A stretch of 64,000 nucleotides of DNA from Actinomyces faecalis (GCF_013184985.2 NZ_CP063418.1:1736001-1800000); one strand, 5' to 3'; shown: positions 45,289 to 54,755, counted from the stretch's first letter. The notes: generated by a model from the letters alone, not told the origin. Program-made: numbers and translations.

Positions 45289-47130
45289 TCAGCGACCAGG
45301 TCGCTCGGCGCTCATCAGGGCCTCACGCACGGTCCGCTCCACCTCTGCGGCGGCGTCGGCCACGGCGAGGGAGCGCCGCTCGCCGCTGCGACGGTCACGG
45401 ATCTCCACCGTGCCCTCCTTGGCCAGGTCACGGCCGACGACGAGCGTGTAGGGAACTCCGAGCAGCTCGGAGTCAGCGAACTTCACGCCCGCCGAGACCT
45501 TACGACGGTCGTCGTAGAGGACCTCAAGGCCCGCAGCGTCCAGCTCCCCGGCCAAGGCCTGGGCGGTTGCGAAGACCTCCTCGTCCTTGCCGGTGGCCAG
45601 GACCTGGACGTGGTAGGGCGCGACCTGGATCGGCCACGCGAGCCCGCGCTCATCGTAGTTGGCCTCGGCCAGCGCAGCCATGACGCGGCTGACACCGATG
45701 CCGTAGGAGCCCATGGTGACCACGCGCGCCTTGCCGTTCTCGTCCAGCACCGTGAAGCCCAGCGCCTGGGCGTACTTGCGGCCCAGGGCGAAGATGTGAC
45801 CGACCTCGATGCCGCGCTCCAGGTGCAGGGGGCCAGAGCCGTCAGGGGCTGGGTCCCCCTCGCGGACCTCGGCGGCCTCGATGGTGCCGTCAGCCTCAAA
45901 GTCGCGTCCCTTAACCAGGTGCAGAACGTGCTTCTTCGGCTCGTTGGCGCCCGTGACCCAGCTCGTGCCGTCCACGATGCGGGGGTCAAGCAGGTAGCGC
46001 ACGGAACCAGTGAGGACCTCGTTGCCGTCCGCGTCAGTCTCGGTGCGGCGCAGCGGGGAGTTCGGGCCGATGGCCTCCGGGCCGATGTAGCCAGGTACCA
46101 GCTCGGGATAGGCCTTGAAGTCCTCCTCGTTCGCCATCTCGACCTCGGCGGGGGCCACTGCCGCCTCCAGGCGCTTCATATCCACCTCGCGGTCACCGGG
46201 CACGCCGACCACCAGCAGCTCACGCTCGCCGTGGGGGTGGATGAGTGTGACGACGACGTTCTTGAGCGTGTCCGCAGCCGTCCACTCCCGCCCGTCAGGA
46301 CGCGGGTAGGCGCGGTTGCACAGCTCTACCAGGGAGTCGATGGTCGGGGTGTCGGGGGTGTCAACCACCTGGGGCGCGGGCTCGGCAGAGGCGTCCACGG
46401 GCTCGGGCACGGGGGTGGTGACGGCCTCAGCGTTAGCCGCGTAGCCGCCGTCGGAGCGCACGAAGGTGTCCTCGCCGATCGGTGAGGGGTGGAGGAACTC
46501 CTCCGAGTGGGAACCGCCCATAGCCCCTGCCATGGCGTTGACGGGCACGTACTCCAGGCCCAGGCGGCGGAAGATGCGCTCATAGGCGTCGCGGTGACGC
46601 TGATAGGAGGCGTCCAGGCCGGCGTCGTCGACGTCAAAGGAGTAGGAGTCCTTCATGATGAACTCGCGACCGCGGATGAGGCCTGCGCGCGGGCGGGCCT
46701 CGTCACGGTACTTGGTCTGGATCTGGTACAGGGTGGCGGGCAGGTCCTTGTAGGAGGAGAACATGTCCTTGGCCAGGAGCGTGAACATCTCCTCGTGGGT
46801 GGGGGCCAGCAGGTAGTCCCCGCCCTTGCGGTCCTGAAGCTTGAACAGCGTGGGACCGTACTCGTCCCAGCGGTTGGTGGCCTTGTAGGGCTCGGCCGGC
46901 AGGAGGGCCGGGAAGTGGACCTCCTGGCCGCCCATGCAGTTCATCTCCTCACGCACGATCGCCTCGATCTTGCGTACCACGGCCTGTCCCAGCGGCAGCC
47001 AGGTGTAGATACCCGGGGCGGTACGGCGGATGTAGGAGGCGCGCACGAGCAGCTTGTGGCTGGCGACCTCCGCGTCAGCGGGGTCCTCGCGCAGGGTACG
47101 GATGAAGGCGGTTGAGAGAGTCTGAAGCAC
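45289..47130 (-). CDS. proS: Prolyl-tRNA synthetase
   Basis: ProS charges tRNA-Pro. It has 613 residues, a bacterial-type (ProS1) class II synthetase with an editing INS domain between the catalytic motifs. [11 protein letters not shown] near residues 157-167 is catalytic, [20 protein letters not shown] near 193-212 is motif 2, and a C-terminal anticodon-binding domain follows. The start is GTG 47130 with TAGGAT six bases upstream and no ribosome binding site, so it is likely leaderless. Confidence 0.96.
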   Translation of the reverse strand: MLQTLSTAFIRTLREDPADAEVASHKLLVRASYIRRTAPGIYTWLPLGQAVVRKIEAIVREEMNCMGGQEVHFPALLPAEPYKATNRWDEYGPTLFKLQDRKGGDYLLAPTHEEMFTLLAKDMFSSYKDLPATLYQIQTKYRDEARPRAGLIRGREFIMKDSYSFDVDDAGLDASYQRHRDAYERIFRRLGLEYVPVNAMAGAMGGSHSEEFLHPSPIGEDTFVRSDGGYAANAEAVTTPVPEPVDASAEPAPQVVDTPDTPTIDSLVELCNRAYPRPDGREWTAADTLKNVVVTLIHPHGERELLVVGVPGDREVDMKRLEAAVAPAEVEMANEEDFKAYPELVPGYIGPEAIGPNSPLRRTETDADGNEVLTGSVRYLLDPRIVDGTSWVTGANEPKKHVLHLVKGRDFEADGTIEAAEVREGDPAPDGSGPLHLERGIEVGHIFALGRKYAQALGFTVLDENGKARVVTMGSYGIGVSRVMAALAEANYDERGLAWPIQVAPYHVQVLATGKDEEVFATAQALAGELDAAGLEVLYDDRRKVSAGVKFADSELLGVPYTLVVGRDLAKEGTVEIRDRRSGERRSLAVADAAAEVERTVREALMSAERPGR

Positions 47131-47136
47131 GGGGCG

Positions 47137-47142
47137 ATCCTA
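47137..47142 (-). promoter_or_regulatory. -10 element of leaderless proS
   Basis: TAGGAT lies at -12 to -7 of GTG 47130. No Shine-Dalgarno sequence precedes the start. Confidence 0.6.
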
Positions 47143-47199
47143 CGTGGTCCCAGGACCTGGCTCTCGCCAGCCGCACGGCAGATCCTGTGTCACGTGCTC

Positions 47200-48030
47200 T
47201 CAGCCGGCAGCGGGCAGGTGTGGGGCGATGAGCCGCAGGGCACGGGGCAGAGCCTCGCCCACGACAGGATCGTCCAGGCCCGGATGCGTTCCCTGCGGCC
47301 AGTACCGCAGGTCCTCGCTCCTGGTCCAGATGACGCGTCCGCTGGTGCCTGTCTCCAGGGTCTCCAGGCTGGTGGCAGCCAGGTCGTCGTCACGCACGAC
47401 GACGGCGGTCCGCGCCCTCATGCCCTCACCGCTCGCGTCCCACCGCGGGCTGGTCTCGATGAGGCGCCACACCGTGCCCTGAGCCAGCACGTGCCAGCTC
47501 GACGGCCACCAGCCCTCCAGCCCCTCGCACAGGGGCGCCTCGACCACTCCTCCCTCCGCCAGCGGTGGCGCAGGCGTAGAACGCAGCCGCCTGACACCCT
47601 CCAGGAGCTGACCGGCGAGAACAGTTCGTCCGCCGTGCGCCGCACCGCTCCTCGCGTTCGCACCGGTCTCCGGCTCGCCGGGCCGCGGCCGTGGGGGCGA
47701 GGCTAAGGGCTCTCGTGCGATGAGCTCGTCCTGCCCGTGCCGCCAGGCCACGCAGAGCAGGTCCTCACGCTCCTGGTAAGCCTCAGTGACGACCTGGAGG
47801 ATCTCGACCGGGTACGAACCGGGCCAGGTCACCGTCTCCGCCCTGCCCGGCAGGAGGACACAGGCCAGGGTCACCTCCGGCCAGCCACCCAGCACCGGGA
47901 CGGCAGAGCCGCCAGCGTACCGACCACCTGGGGCCACCGGCCAGGGACTGATGATCACGTCGCTCACGGCAGTCATCCCGACTGCCTCACGGCTCAGGCC
48001 CGTGGGAATCGTGAAGGGACACACGTTCAT
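47200..48030 (-). CDS. Hypothetical protein
   Basis: I do not recognise this gene. From ATG 48030 it encodes 276 residues, beginning MNVCPFTIPTGLSREAVGMT; a later ATG at 47976 (MTAVSDVIISPWPV) has GAGG upstream and is also possible. There is no signal peptide or membrane helix. The N-terminal half has YPVEILQVVTEAYQEREDLL; the middle is Pro/Gly/Arg-rich; the C-terminal half has Trp-rich segments (GWWPSSWHVLAQGTVWRLIE, RVIWTRSEDLRYWPQG). Starting further upstream at 48093 would translate the palindromic operator, so it is rejected. It is divergent from the secreted-protein gene and shares its control region. Confidence 0.6.
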   Translation of the reverse strand: MNVCPFTIPTGLSREAVGMTAVSDVIISPWPVAPGGRYAGGSAVPVLGGWPEVTLACVLLPGRAETVTWPGSYPVEILQVVTEAYQEREDLLCVAWRHGQDELIAREPLASPPRPRPGEPETGANARSGAAHGGRTVLAGQLLEGVRRLRSTPAPPLAEGGVVEAPLCEGLEGWWPSSWHVLAQGTVWRLIETSPRWDASGEGMRARTAVVVRDDDLAATSLETLETGTSGRVIWTRSEDLRYWPQGTHPGLDDPVVGEALPRALRLIAPHLPAAG

Positions 48031-48060
48031 TCTTTGCTGCTCTTCCCGCACGAGAACGAT

Positions 48061-48101
48061 GCGCATATGCTTCATATGCGCTACATGTTTCATCTACAGT
48101 A
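48061..48101. promoter_or_regulatory. Divergent control region with a 21-bp palindrome
   Basis: GCGCATATG CTT CATATGCGC (48061-48081) is a perfect palindrome. Next to it, TACAGT (plus, 48095-48100) and TACTGT (minus, 48101-48096) are overlapping -10-like hexamers for the two divergent genes. The palindrome would overlap the plus -35 region and lie just downstream of the minus start, a typical repressor position. The regulator is unknown. Confidence 0.55.
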
Positions 48102-48134
48102 GCGCTCAGTCGCATTCAACCAAAGGAGATTGAC

Positions 48135-48703
48135 ATGCGCCCCCCAGAATCGCCGCACTGATTGTCACGCTCTGCCTCGCCTTCCTCGCACCGCCGAGCC
48201 ACGCTGCGACAGCCTTCGATGAGCACGCACTGCGAGACTGGTTGACCTCCTACGGGGTTCCAGCCGAGCTACAGCAGCACACAGCTGACAAGGTCCAAGC
48301 CGGCGAGCAGCTCGAGGCCGATCAGGAGTACAAGGGCTCACCCGATGAGACCCATTCAGCAAACACTAGTTTTCGAAAAGTGTCTGGATGCACGTACAAG
48401 AGTGCGGGCAGCGCCTGGGTCGGATACTGGACAAACTGCCGAGCTGAGCACGCCAACACGTACGGAAGCTTATTCGTGACCGTCAACTACGAGAACATCG
48501 CGGGGTCTGGTTCACGCATCACGAGCTACTGGGGCGCTGGCGGTCACGCCACCTACGGTGGAGGCTCCTTCCGCGCCCAGCGGATCTCCGCCAACAAGAT
48601 TCTGGTCCTCGGGGACTTCCACAGCTACGGAGGGCAAGACACCGACACCAAGGGAATGTACGTGACGTCCTCCGGGCCGGGCCTCACGACATCGACCTAC
48701 TAG
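48135..48703 (+). pseudogene. Secreted protein gene with a frameshift at a C6 run
   Basis: ATG 48135 has a strong ribosome binding site (AAAGGAG, seven bases away). Translation from it stops after eight codons. The C6 run at 48140-48145 shifts the frame: with one more C the product would read on through a signal peptide (RIAALIVTLCLAFLAPPSHA) into a mature protein of about 160 residues ending GLTTSTY at 48703. The mature part has paired cysteines (GCTYKSAGS, YWTNCRAEH) and a Gly/Tyr/Ser-rich half (ITSYWGAGGHATYGGGSF). An in-frame TGA at 48131 excludes another upstream start. It may be phase-variable, decayed or a sequencing indel. I recognise no family. Base use is less GC-rich than around. 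Confidence 0.6.
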
Positions 48704-48742
48704 TCACCTGCCACACCAAAGTAGAAAAGGACAATCAATTCC

Positions 48743-48892
48743 ATGGAAACCTGGTTTGACTACTGGATCTTCAGCCAGCACCTCGCCATTTTCATTGGCG
48801 TGATCGTCAGCAGTTGCGCGCTTGTGAGCATCGCTCGATCACTGCGTCAAGTCGTCAATATCTTACGACGCGACAAGAATTCGCAGGAATAA
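48743..48892 (+). CDS. Small membrane protein, 49 residues
   Basis: This short gene encodes METWFDYWIFSQHLAIFIGV followed by the rest of one membrane helix (about residues 12-30) and a basic C-terminus (ARSLRQVVNILRRDKNSQE). AAAAGGAC lies 11-12 bases before the ATG, a loose ribosome binding site. It starts 40 bases after the secreted-protein gene on the same strand and shares its lower GC content, so the two probably form a unit. One-helix partners of secreted toxins or peptides are known, but no homology is claimed. Confidence 0.5.
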   Translation: METWFDYWIFSQHLAIFIGVIVSSCALVSIARSLRQVVNILRRDKNSQE

Positions 48893-48929
48893 CACGAATT
48901 CACCGAGGCTGATATCAGATTGCTGATCG

Positions 48930-49889
48930 TTAGAGCAGCACCGTGGAAAAGGTGCCGACCCGCTCGAAGCCGAGCCCACGGTAGAGGGCCAGCGCGGGCG
49001 CGTTGAAGTCGTTGGCATACAGGCTCACCGTCCCGTCTGACCCCACGTGGTCCCGACGCACCGCGTCCACGGTCGCCGCCAGCGCCGCGCTCGCCACCCC
49101 CCTGCCTCGCAGGTCGGGGCGGGTCCACACGCCCGTCAGCTGGGCGACGCCCGGCTGCCCCGGCGGGCTCCACACCGCTCCGACGTCGGCCTTGAAGGCC
49201 ACGGACCTCGGGCCACCGGGCAACGGAAGCCGTCCCTCGCCGTCGTCAATGACGACGTAGCTGCGCCCCACGGCCACCAGCCAGTCCACGTGCCGGGCGT
49301 AGGAGCCACCGGCGCTCATCGGGTCGTAGCCGAGCTCGGAGGTGAACATCGCGACCGAGGCAGGCAGGACCAGGGGCTCCTCCCCCGGCTGCGCGGCACG
49401 TAGTGCCGTGGCGACCCACTCCAGGCCCGGGCGACGTGCCAGCGCACGGTCCGTCAGCCCGCCTGCGACCGGGGGCGCCACGAGGAGAGGCTGGTTCCAG
49501 CGCTCCTCACGCGATCGGGTCCCGCCCTCAGCCAGGGCCCGCCACACGGGCTCGACGTCGCAGGCAGGGCCGAACACCGACCCTCGGTTGACCAGCCGAC
49601 GACGTGCGTGGTCAGCCAGGGCCCGCACCTGGGCACGGCTCGCGCCGTCGTGTCCACGCTCGGTGCGGGCACCCAGCCCGAAGGGGATAACCGATCCGGT
49701 CGCCCAGCCTCCCCCGTCAGGATGGCCCACGCGCCCGGCCACGACGACGTCGCCGTGCCCCCAGCGGCTCCAGCGCAGCAGCTGGTGAGCCAGGTTCGCT
49801 CCGCCTACGGGGTCGAGAGCGCACAGCGCCAGCAGCCCGTCAACCTGGTCCCGGCCGACAGCGGTGACAGGGCGGTGGATGATCCTCAT
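48930..49889 (-). CDS. DUF4081/GNAT acetyltransferase
   Basis: This 319-residue protein has an N-terminal DUF4081 domain and a C-terminal GNAT domain with acetyl-CoA loop LTGVWTRPDLRGRGVASAAL near residues 255-275 and VSLYANDFNAPALALYRGLGF near 292-312. It resembles the mycobacterial gene next to gcpE/ispG (Rv2867c type), and here too it follows ispG. Substrate is unknown. ATG 49889 was chosen (MRIIHRPVT); a TTG 33 bases upstream would add unrelated residues. No clear ribosome binding site is seen. Confidence 0.85.
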   Translation of the reverse strand: MRIIHRPVTAVGRDQVDGLLALCALDPVGGANLAHQLLRWSRWGHGDVVVAGRVGHPDGGGWATGSVIPFGLGARTERGHDGASRAQVRALADHARRRLVNRGSVFGPACDVEPVWRALAEGGTRSREERWNQPLLVAPPVAGGLTDRALARRPGLEWVATALRAAQPGEEPLVLPASVAMFTSELGYDPMSAGGSYARHVDWLVAVGRSYVVIDDGEGRLPLPGGPRSVAFKADVGAVWSPPGQPGVAQLTGVWTRPDLRGRGVASAALAATVDAVRRDHVGSDGTVSLYANDFNAPALALYRGLGFERVGTFSTVLL

Positions 49890-49940
49890 TGTCGTGATGT
49901 CAGGGGCAGGTCCTGCCCGCAACAGGCAGTGACAGCAGCC

Positions 49941-51119
49941 TCACGCAGTCACGACGGCGGGACTGGTGCCGGCCAGCGCCTCCTCGCCCAGCTCAGAACG
50001 CATCTGGTCAGCCATGTCCTGGGCGTGGCGCAGCAGGGTCTCGACGACCTGGTCCTCAGGCACGGTCTCCACGACCTTGCCGTGCACGAAGATCTGGCCC
50101 TTGCCGTTGCCCGAGGCGCACCCCAGGTCCGCCTCACGGGCCTCGCCCGGGCCGTTGACGACGCAGCCCATGACGGCCACTCGCAGCGGGGCCTGGACGT
50201 CCTTGAGCCCCTCCTCGACCTTCTCGGCGAGGTCCCACACGTCCACCTGGGCACGTCCGCACGAGGGGCAGGAGACGATCTCCAGCTTGCGCTCGCGCAG
50301 GCCCATGAACTCCAGGAGCTTGGTGCCGACCTTGACCTCCTCCACCGGAGGGGCGGACAGGGAGACGCGGATCGTGTCCCCGATGCCCTGGGCGAGCAGG
50401 GTGCCGAAGGCGGCGCAGGACTTGATGGTGCCCTGGAAGGCCGGCCCGGCCTCGGTCACGCCCAGGTGCAGGGGCCAGTCACCCTGCTCGGACAGGAGCT
50501 GGTAGGCCTGGACCATCGTGACGACGTCGTGGTGCTTGACAGAGATCTTGAAGTCGTGGAAGCCGCACTCCTCGAACAGGCCCGCCTCCCACACCGCCGA
50601 CTCGACCAGGGCCTCAGGGGTGGCCTTGCCGTGCTTCTTGAGCAGACGAGGGTCCAGGGAACCGGCGTTGACGCCGATGCGCAGGGACACGCCGGCGTCG
50701 GCGGCCGCCTGGCAGATCTCCTTGACCTGGCCGTCGAACTTGCGGATGTTGCCGGGATTGACGCGCACGGCGCCACAGCCGGCGTCGATGGCCTGGAAGA
50801 CGTACTTGGAGTTGAAGTGGATGTCCGCGATGACGGGGATGCGGGACTGCTTGGCGATGATCGGCAGCGCCTCGGCGTCCTTGTCCGTGGGGCAGGCGAC
50901 GCGCACGATGTCGCAGCCCGCCGCCGTGAGCTCCGCGATCTGCTGGAGCGTGGCACCGATGTCGTGGGTCTTGGTGGTCGTCATGGACTGGACCGAGATG
51001 GGGGCGTCCCCCCCGACCTCGACGTCCCCGACCCGAATCTTGCGGGTAGGACGGCGTGGCGCCAGGACAGGGCGCTCCTCGCGCACGGTCGGGATACCAA
51101 GAGCGATCGCTTGAGTCAC
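49941..51119 (-). CDS. ispG: 4-hydroxy-3-methylbut-2-enyl diphosphate synthase
   Basis: IspG (GcpE) is the [4Fe-4S] enzyme making HMBPP from MEcPP in the MEP isoprenoid pathway, which also uses Dxr encoded at 54756. The product has 392 residues: an N-terminal TIM-barrel ([18 protein letters not shown]) and a C-terminal domain with cluster cysteines in [12 protein letters not shown] and [14 protein letters not shown] 51119 gives the usual length, and CATACT lies at -12 to -7, so a leaderless start is likely; a longer frame to 51191 has no support. Confidence 0.95.
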   Translation of the reverse strand: MTQAIALGIPTVREERPVLAPRRPTRKIRVGDVEVGGDAPISVQSMTTTKTHDIGATLQQIAELTAAGCDIVRVACPTDKDAEALPIIAKQSRIPVIADIHFNSKYVFQAIDAGCGAVRVNPGNIRKFDGQVKEICQAAADAGVSLRIGVNAGSLDPRLLKKHGKATPEALVESAVWEAGLFEECGFHDFKISVKHHDVVTMVQAYQLLSEQGDWPLHLGVTEAGPAFQGTIKSCAAFGTLLAQGIGDTIRVSLSAPPVEEVKVGTKLLEFMGLRERKLEIVSCPSCGRAQVDVWDLAEKVEEGLKDVQAPLRVAVMGCVVNGPGEAREADLGCASGNGKGQIFVHGKVVETVPEDQVVETLLRHAQDMADQMRSELGEEALAGTSPAVVTA

Positions 51120-51125
51120 GTCGCC

Positions 51126-51131
51126 AGTATG
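51126..51131 (-). promoter_or_regulatory. -10 element of leaderless ispG
   Basis: CATACT (one base from TATACT) lies six bases before GTG 51119. It is separated from the HNH gene stop by about 95 bases. Confidence 0.5.
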
Positions 51132-51224
51132 GCACCACGACCCGCGGCCCTGGTTGAAGCCTGGCTCGCAGCGGTGTGGGATCCAGCGCACCGGCTCCCA
51201 GCACGCCAGGCCACGCGCCTGCCC

Positions 51225-53243
51225 CTAGAAGGGCACGACGGCGTCCAGCAGCTCGGCCAGCCCGAGCGTATGAAGCCCAGGCGGGTAGCCATGGGACTCA
51301 AAGGCACCTGCCCGCTGGCCAGGTCGGGGGCCGCGAGCCTCCAGGGAGGGCAGGTCTGAGGAGCCGGGACCTGACAGGCCCCGTTCCAGACGAGAGACGA
51401 CCTCCTGCGTCACGGCACGCGCCAACGCCTGCGGAACCACCTTCTCGTCCTGAAGACGTTGCCGTGGACCGACCCGCAGGGGCATCAGGCGAGTGGTCCC
51501 GTCCGGATCCCGCCGGTAGCAGGCGCCCGAGGGTGTTCGCCACACCAGCGCCCCCTCGGAGGTCCGCGTGAGCGACCAGCCGGGAGAGTGCTTGAGGTAG
51601 TGGTGCGCCTGGCACAGGAGGGTGAGGTTGTCCGCCGAGGTGGTTCCTCCCTGAAACCAGGGGCGGACGTGGTCGAGGTCGCAGCGAGAGGCAGGAACCT
51701 CGCACCCCGGATGAGCACAGAAGACGTCCCGGGCACGCACCGCGTCCGCCAGGGCAGCAGGAGGGCGGTAACGGCGGCGGCCGACGTCAAGGACCACGCC
51801 GCTGACCGGGTCAGTGAGCAGACGACGCCAGGTACCCCTGGCTGCCAGCGCCACGGCGACAGCCGCAGGGACAGGGGCGTGACCACCTCCCACACGGAGG
51901 GCCGCGGAGCCGGTGCCCTCGTCAGCGAGCAGCGCCTGATCCGACGACGCTTCCTGGTACCTGGCCAGGACGTCCACCGGCACCGTGACGTCCACACGGA
52001 TATCAAGGCCTTCAGGAAAGGGCACAGGCCCCACGCCCGACGGCGTCCACCACGGGCTGGTCGAGGAGACAAGAGCGCTTAAAGAGGACAGCAGCCGCTC
52101 AAGGGGCACGCCGTCCGGGCAGCGCCGCACCACGGGCGCTGACTGGTCTCCGAGTGACAACGCGCCAGACCCACGAGCATCCTGGTCCGCATCGCGCTGG
52201 CTACGCCGTATCACGCCCAGGCTCATCGAGACCAGGGCGTCAGCCCGTAGCTGTGCAAGCGTACGAGCGTCCCCCGCCGTCCTGGCCGAGGCCGCCACGG
52301 CCTCCAGGGTCGCGTCCAGGAGGAAGGCGTCCGGGGTCGGCAGGAGCAGGCGCATCTCGCTCGTGCCTACCCCGGCTGGCCGAGGTCGTGAGACGTACCG
52401 GCCAGCCACGTCGCGGCGTCGACGCCGTGAGACTCCCTCGGGATCCGAGGCCGCGAGCGCCCTGTCCAGGTCGCGTGCCAGCTGTGCGTGAGTCCGGTGC
52501 GCCGCCTGAGGGAGCACCTCGCCCTGCACCTGCTGACGCTGCTGGCTGCCGACCCCGTCCAGCCGTTGCTCCACCACCGAGAACTTGGCGGCGTCGATCA
52601 CGCCTGCCCGGAACAGGCCAGCAGCGGGGCTCAGGTCCGGGTCGCACAAGGCCTGACCGCGCCTGAGAACCGCGGCGGCACGCCGTCGAGAGACCCCGAG
52701 CCGGCACGCGATCTCGTTCTCCGCGCTGATAGTCGCCTGCTCCAGGCTCATCAGCCGTGCTGGGCGTGCCGAGGACTCACACGAGTCCTCGTTCTCCATC
52801 TGCGCCAGACCACGCTCCAGCGCAGCCGCCATGAGCGCCTGCACCCAACCAGCCCAGGCCTCCAGGCGGGCGCAGGCTCCCACCAGCTCCCGGATCCAGG
52901 CGGGGTCCAGACGTGACAGCCCTTCCACCAGCCCCAGCGTCTCGCCCCGAGCCAGTCCTGACACCACCGGTGTCGCGGCATCGTCGTCGACCCGCTCACC
53001 GCGCCCGCCCGCCGGCTGCGAACCGGCCGCAAGCAGACGCTCGACGACTCCCGCCAGCGCCGCACCCGGCGCTATCGCCCCCAGGAGGTCCGCCACCGGG
53101 GCGTCACCACAGGCCTCATGACCACAGGCCTGGTCGCCCGCGCCAGTCATCAGCGCTGAGGCGTCAGCCAGCCCGCACGAGCCTTCCCGCCACGTCCCCG
53201 CACCGGGAACGTGACAGGACTCCAGACCTCCCGCGTCGAACAC
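51225..53243 (-). CDS. HNH endonuclease of the DUF222 family
   Basis: This 672-residue protein has a DUF222 domain (about residues 95-430, including ARLMSLEQATISAENEIACR and a DLSPAAGLFRAGVIDAAKFS stretch) and a C-terminal HNH nuclease motif near residues 505-550: FCAHPGCEVPASRCDLDHV and NLTLLCQAHHYLKH, with the Cys and His metal ligands. Such genes are common, often multicopy, in actinobacteria and their role is unclear; some are mobile. It interrupts the usual ispG-rseP neighbourhood. GTG 53243 has TAGTAT at -12 to -7, so it appears leaderless with its own promoter. Confidence 0.88.
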   Translation of the reverse strand: MFDAGGLESCHVPGAGTWREGSCGLADASALMTGAGDQACGHEACGDAPVADLLGAIAPGAALAGVVERLLAAGSQPAGGRGERVDDDAATPVVSGLARGETLGLVEGLSRLDPAWIRELVGACARLEAWAGWVQALMAAALERGLAQMENEDSCESSARPARLMSLEQATISAENEIACRLGVSRRRAAAVLRRGQALCDPDLSPAAGLFRAGVIDAAKFSVVEQRLDGVGSQQRQQVQGEVLPQAAHRTHAQLARDLDRALAASDPEGVSRRRRRDVAGRYVSRPRPAGVGTSEMRLLLPTPDAFLLDATLEAVAASARTAGDARTLAQLRADALVSMSLGVIRRSQRDADQDARGSGALSLGDQSAPVVRRCPDGVPLERLLSSLSALVSSTSPWWTPSGVGPVPFPEGLDIRVDVTVPVDVLARYQEASSDQALLADEGTGSAALRVGGGHAPVPAAVAVALAARGTWRRLLTDPVSGVVLDVGRRRYRPPAALADAVRARDVFCAHPGCEVPASRCDLDHVRPWFQGGTTSADNLTLLCQAHHYLKHSPGWSLTRTSEGALVWRTPSGACYRRDPDGTTRLMPLRVGPRQRLQDEKVVPQALARAVTQEVVSRLERGLSGPGSSDLPSLEARGPRPGQRAGAFESHGYPPGLHTLGLAELLDAVVPF

Positions 53244-53249
53244 ATGTAC

Positions 53250-53255
53250 ATACTA
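53250..53255 (-). promoter_or_regulatory. -10 element of the HNH gene
   Basis: TAGTAT lies six bases before GTG 53243. The rseP-HNH gap (161 bases) also has a C9 run at 53385-53393, just past the rseP stop. Confidence 0.6.
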
Positions 53256-53404
53256 GTGGACAGCATCCCGGAAGGGAATACCAAACGACATGTGAGATCC
53301 TCAAAGACACCCACCCGATAAGATCCCCGCGCCCAGCGCTGAGCACACCAAGGCAGGCCCAGCAGGTACGGCTCCTCAGCGCAGCCCCCCCCCGCCGTCA
53401 GGAC

Positions 53405-54733
53405 CTACAGAGGCGCGACGATGTCCACCCAGATGAGCACCAGGGCCATCACGACCAGCAGGACGAAGACCACCTGCCCCACCGGCAGCATGCGCGCGGT
53501 ATCGACGTACCCGGGGTCCGGCCGCCCTCGCAACCGCGCCCAGGTGCGCCGCAGCCCTTCCCAGCAGGCGCCGGCCACGTGACCTCCGTCCAGCGGGAGC
53601 AGGGGAACGAGGTTGAAGGCGAAGAGCGCCAGGTTGAGCGAGCCCAGCAGCGAGAGCATGGAGTACAGCCTCACTGAGAAGGGGACCGCACCGGTCTCAG
53701 CCCCGGCGCTGGAGACCTCTCCCGCGATCCGCCCCATCCCGACCAGGCTGATCAGGCCCTGCGAGCTACGTTCCTCCAGCCCCAGTCCCGCAGCGACCGC
53801 GTGGTAGAGCCCGACCGGAATCGTCACGATCGCCTTGAGCGTCTGCCCGACGGCGGAGACCACCTGCCCGGTGACCTCGCCAGCCGGCACACGGATAGTC
53901 CCCAGCGCAGGTCCGATACCCACGTAGGGCCGCTCCTGGGTCACCACCTGGCCAGCCGCGTCCTTGGACGGCGTACCGTCGTCGGTATACACCACACGTG
54001 CGACCCTCACCGGCGTGACCTGAAGGCTGGTCCGGGCCCCGTCCCGCTCGACCACCACCGTGGCGGTCTGCGTACCGCCGTCGGCAATGGCCTGCTGGAC
54101 CTGCGACCAGCGGGACACCGCCGCGCCGTTCCAGGAGACGATCTCGTCGCCAGGCTCCAGACCGGCCGCAGCGGCCGGCGAGGCAGGGTCGGCGTCGGTG
54201 CACTGCTGCGCCTGCGAACCGCGCACCCCGTCGACGTCAGCCGGCACGCAGGCCGATACCGAGGCGAGGGAGGAGGTGTCACCAGGTTGCCCGACCACGC
54301 CGAGCGCCACCGCGAGGAGCACGATGCCCAGCACGAGGTTGGTCAGGATGCCACCGGCCATCACCACCAGCTTGCGCGGCACGCTCAGCCGGTAGAAGGC
54401 CCGGTCCTGCTCCTCAGGCCCCAGCTCTGCCAGCGCCTCCTCACGCGCCTGCGCCACCGCTGACCCCGGCCTGTCCGGCCGTCCGGGCCTGGCCGGAGGC
54501 AGCATGCCCAGCAGCCGCACGTACCCGCCCAGCCACACGGCCTTGACGCCGTACTCGGTCTCACCGCGCCGAAAGGACCACAGACGCGGACCGAAGCCGA
54601 TGAAGTACTCCGGGACCTTCACCCCGAAGCGCTTGGCCGGCACCATGTGCCCCAGCTCGTGCAGCGCGACCGAGGCCCCGATGCCGACGAGGAGGACGAC
54701 GATTCCCAGGACGTAGGCAAGGGTCGCGTTCAC
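53405..54733 (-). CDS. rseP: Site-2 protease RseP (M50 metallopeptidase)
   Basis: This is an intramembrane zinc protease that releases anti-sigma factors and other membrane-bound regulators. It has 442 residues. Membrane helix 1 carries HELGH at 25-29; a PDZ domain lies at about 180-280 (AAGLEPGDEIVSWNGAAV); the C-terminal NLVPLLPLDGGHV motif carries the third zinc ligand. GTG 54733 was chosen since AAAGGA lies eight bases upstream; a longer frame would overlap dxr by 44 bases. dxr ends 22 bases upstream. Confidence 0.93.
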   Translation of the reverse strand: MNATLAYVLGIVVLLVGIGASVALHELGHMVPAKRFGVKVPEYFIGFGPRLWSFRRGETEYGVKAVWLGGYVRLLGMLPPARPGRPDRPGSAVAQAREEALAELGPEEQDRAFYRLSVPRKLVVMAGGILTNLVLGIVLLAVALGVVGQPGDTSSLASVSACVPADVDGVRGSQAQQCTDADPASPAAAAGLEPGDEIVSWNGAAVSRWSQVQQAIADGGTQTATVVVERDGARTSLQVTPVRVARVVYTDDGTPSKDAAGQVVTQERPYVGIGPALGTIRVPAGEVTGQVVSAVGQTLKAIVTIPVGLYHAVAAGLGLEERSSQGLISLVGMGRIAGEVSSAGAETGAVPFSVRLYSMLSLLGSLNLALFAFNLVPLLPLDGGHVAGACWEGLRRTWARLRGRPDPGYVDTARMLPVGQVVFVLLVVMALVLIWVDIVAPL

Positions 54734-54755
54734 AGGTAGGTTCCTTTCACACCCG

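Noticed and set aside
47976..48093. Start of the 47200 gene at 48093
   Set aside because: It would translate the 21-bp palindrome and promoter hexamers of the divergent gene; ATG 48030 or 47976 is more plausible.
48135..48703. A bacteriocin of the lactococcin 972 type
   Set aside because: The Gly/Tyr/Ser-rich half and the membrane partner suggested it, but length and cysteine pattern do not match, and no ABC exporter pair is present.
49608..51359. A 583-codon plus-strand frame opposite ispG
   Set aside because: Shadow of ispG and the adjacent GNAT gene, no supporting start or motif.
53385..53393. C9 run as a phase-variation tract
   Set aside because: It lies 12 bases past the rseP stop and about 140 bases before the HNH start, outside a likely promoter; no effect can be argued.
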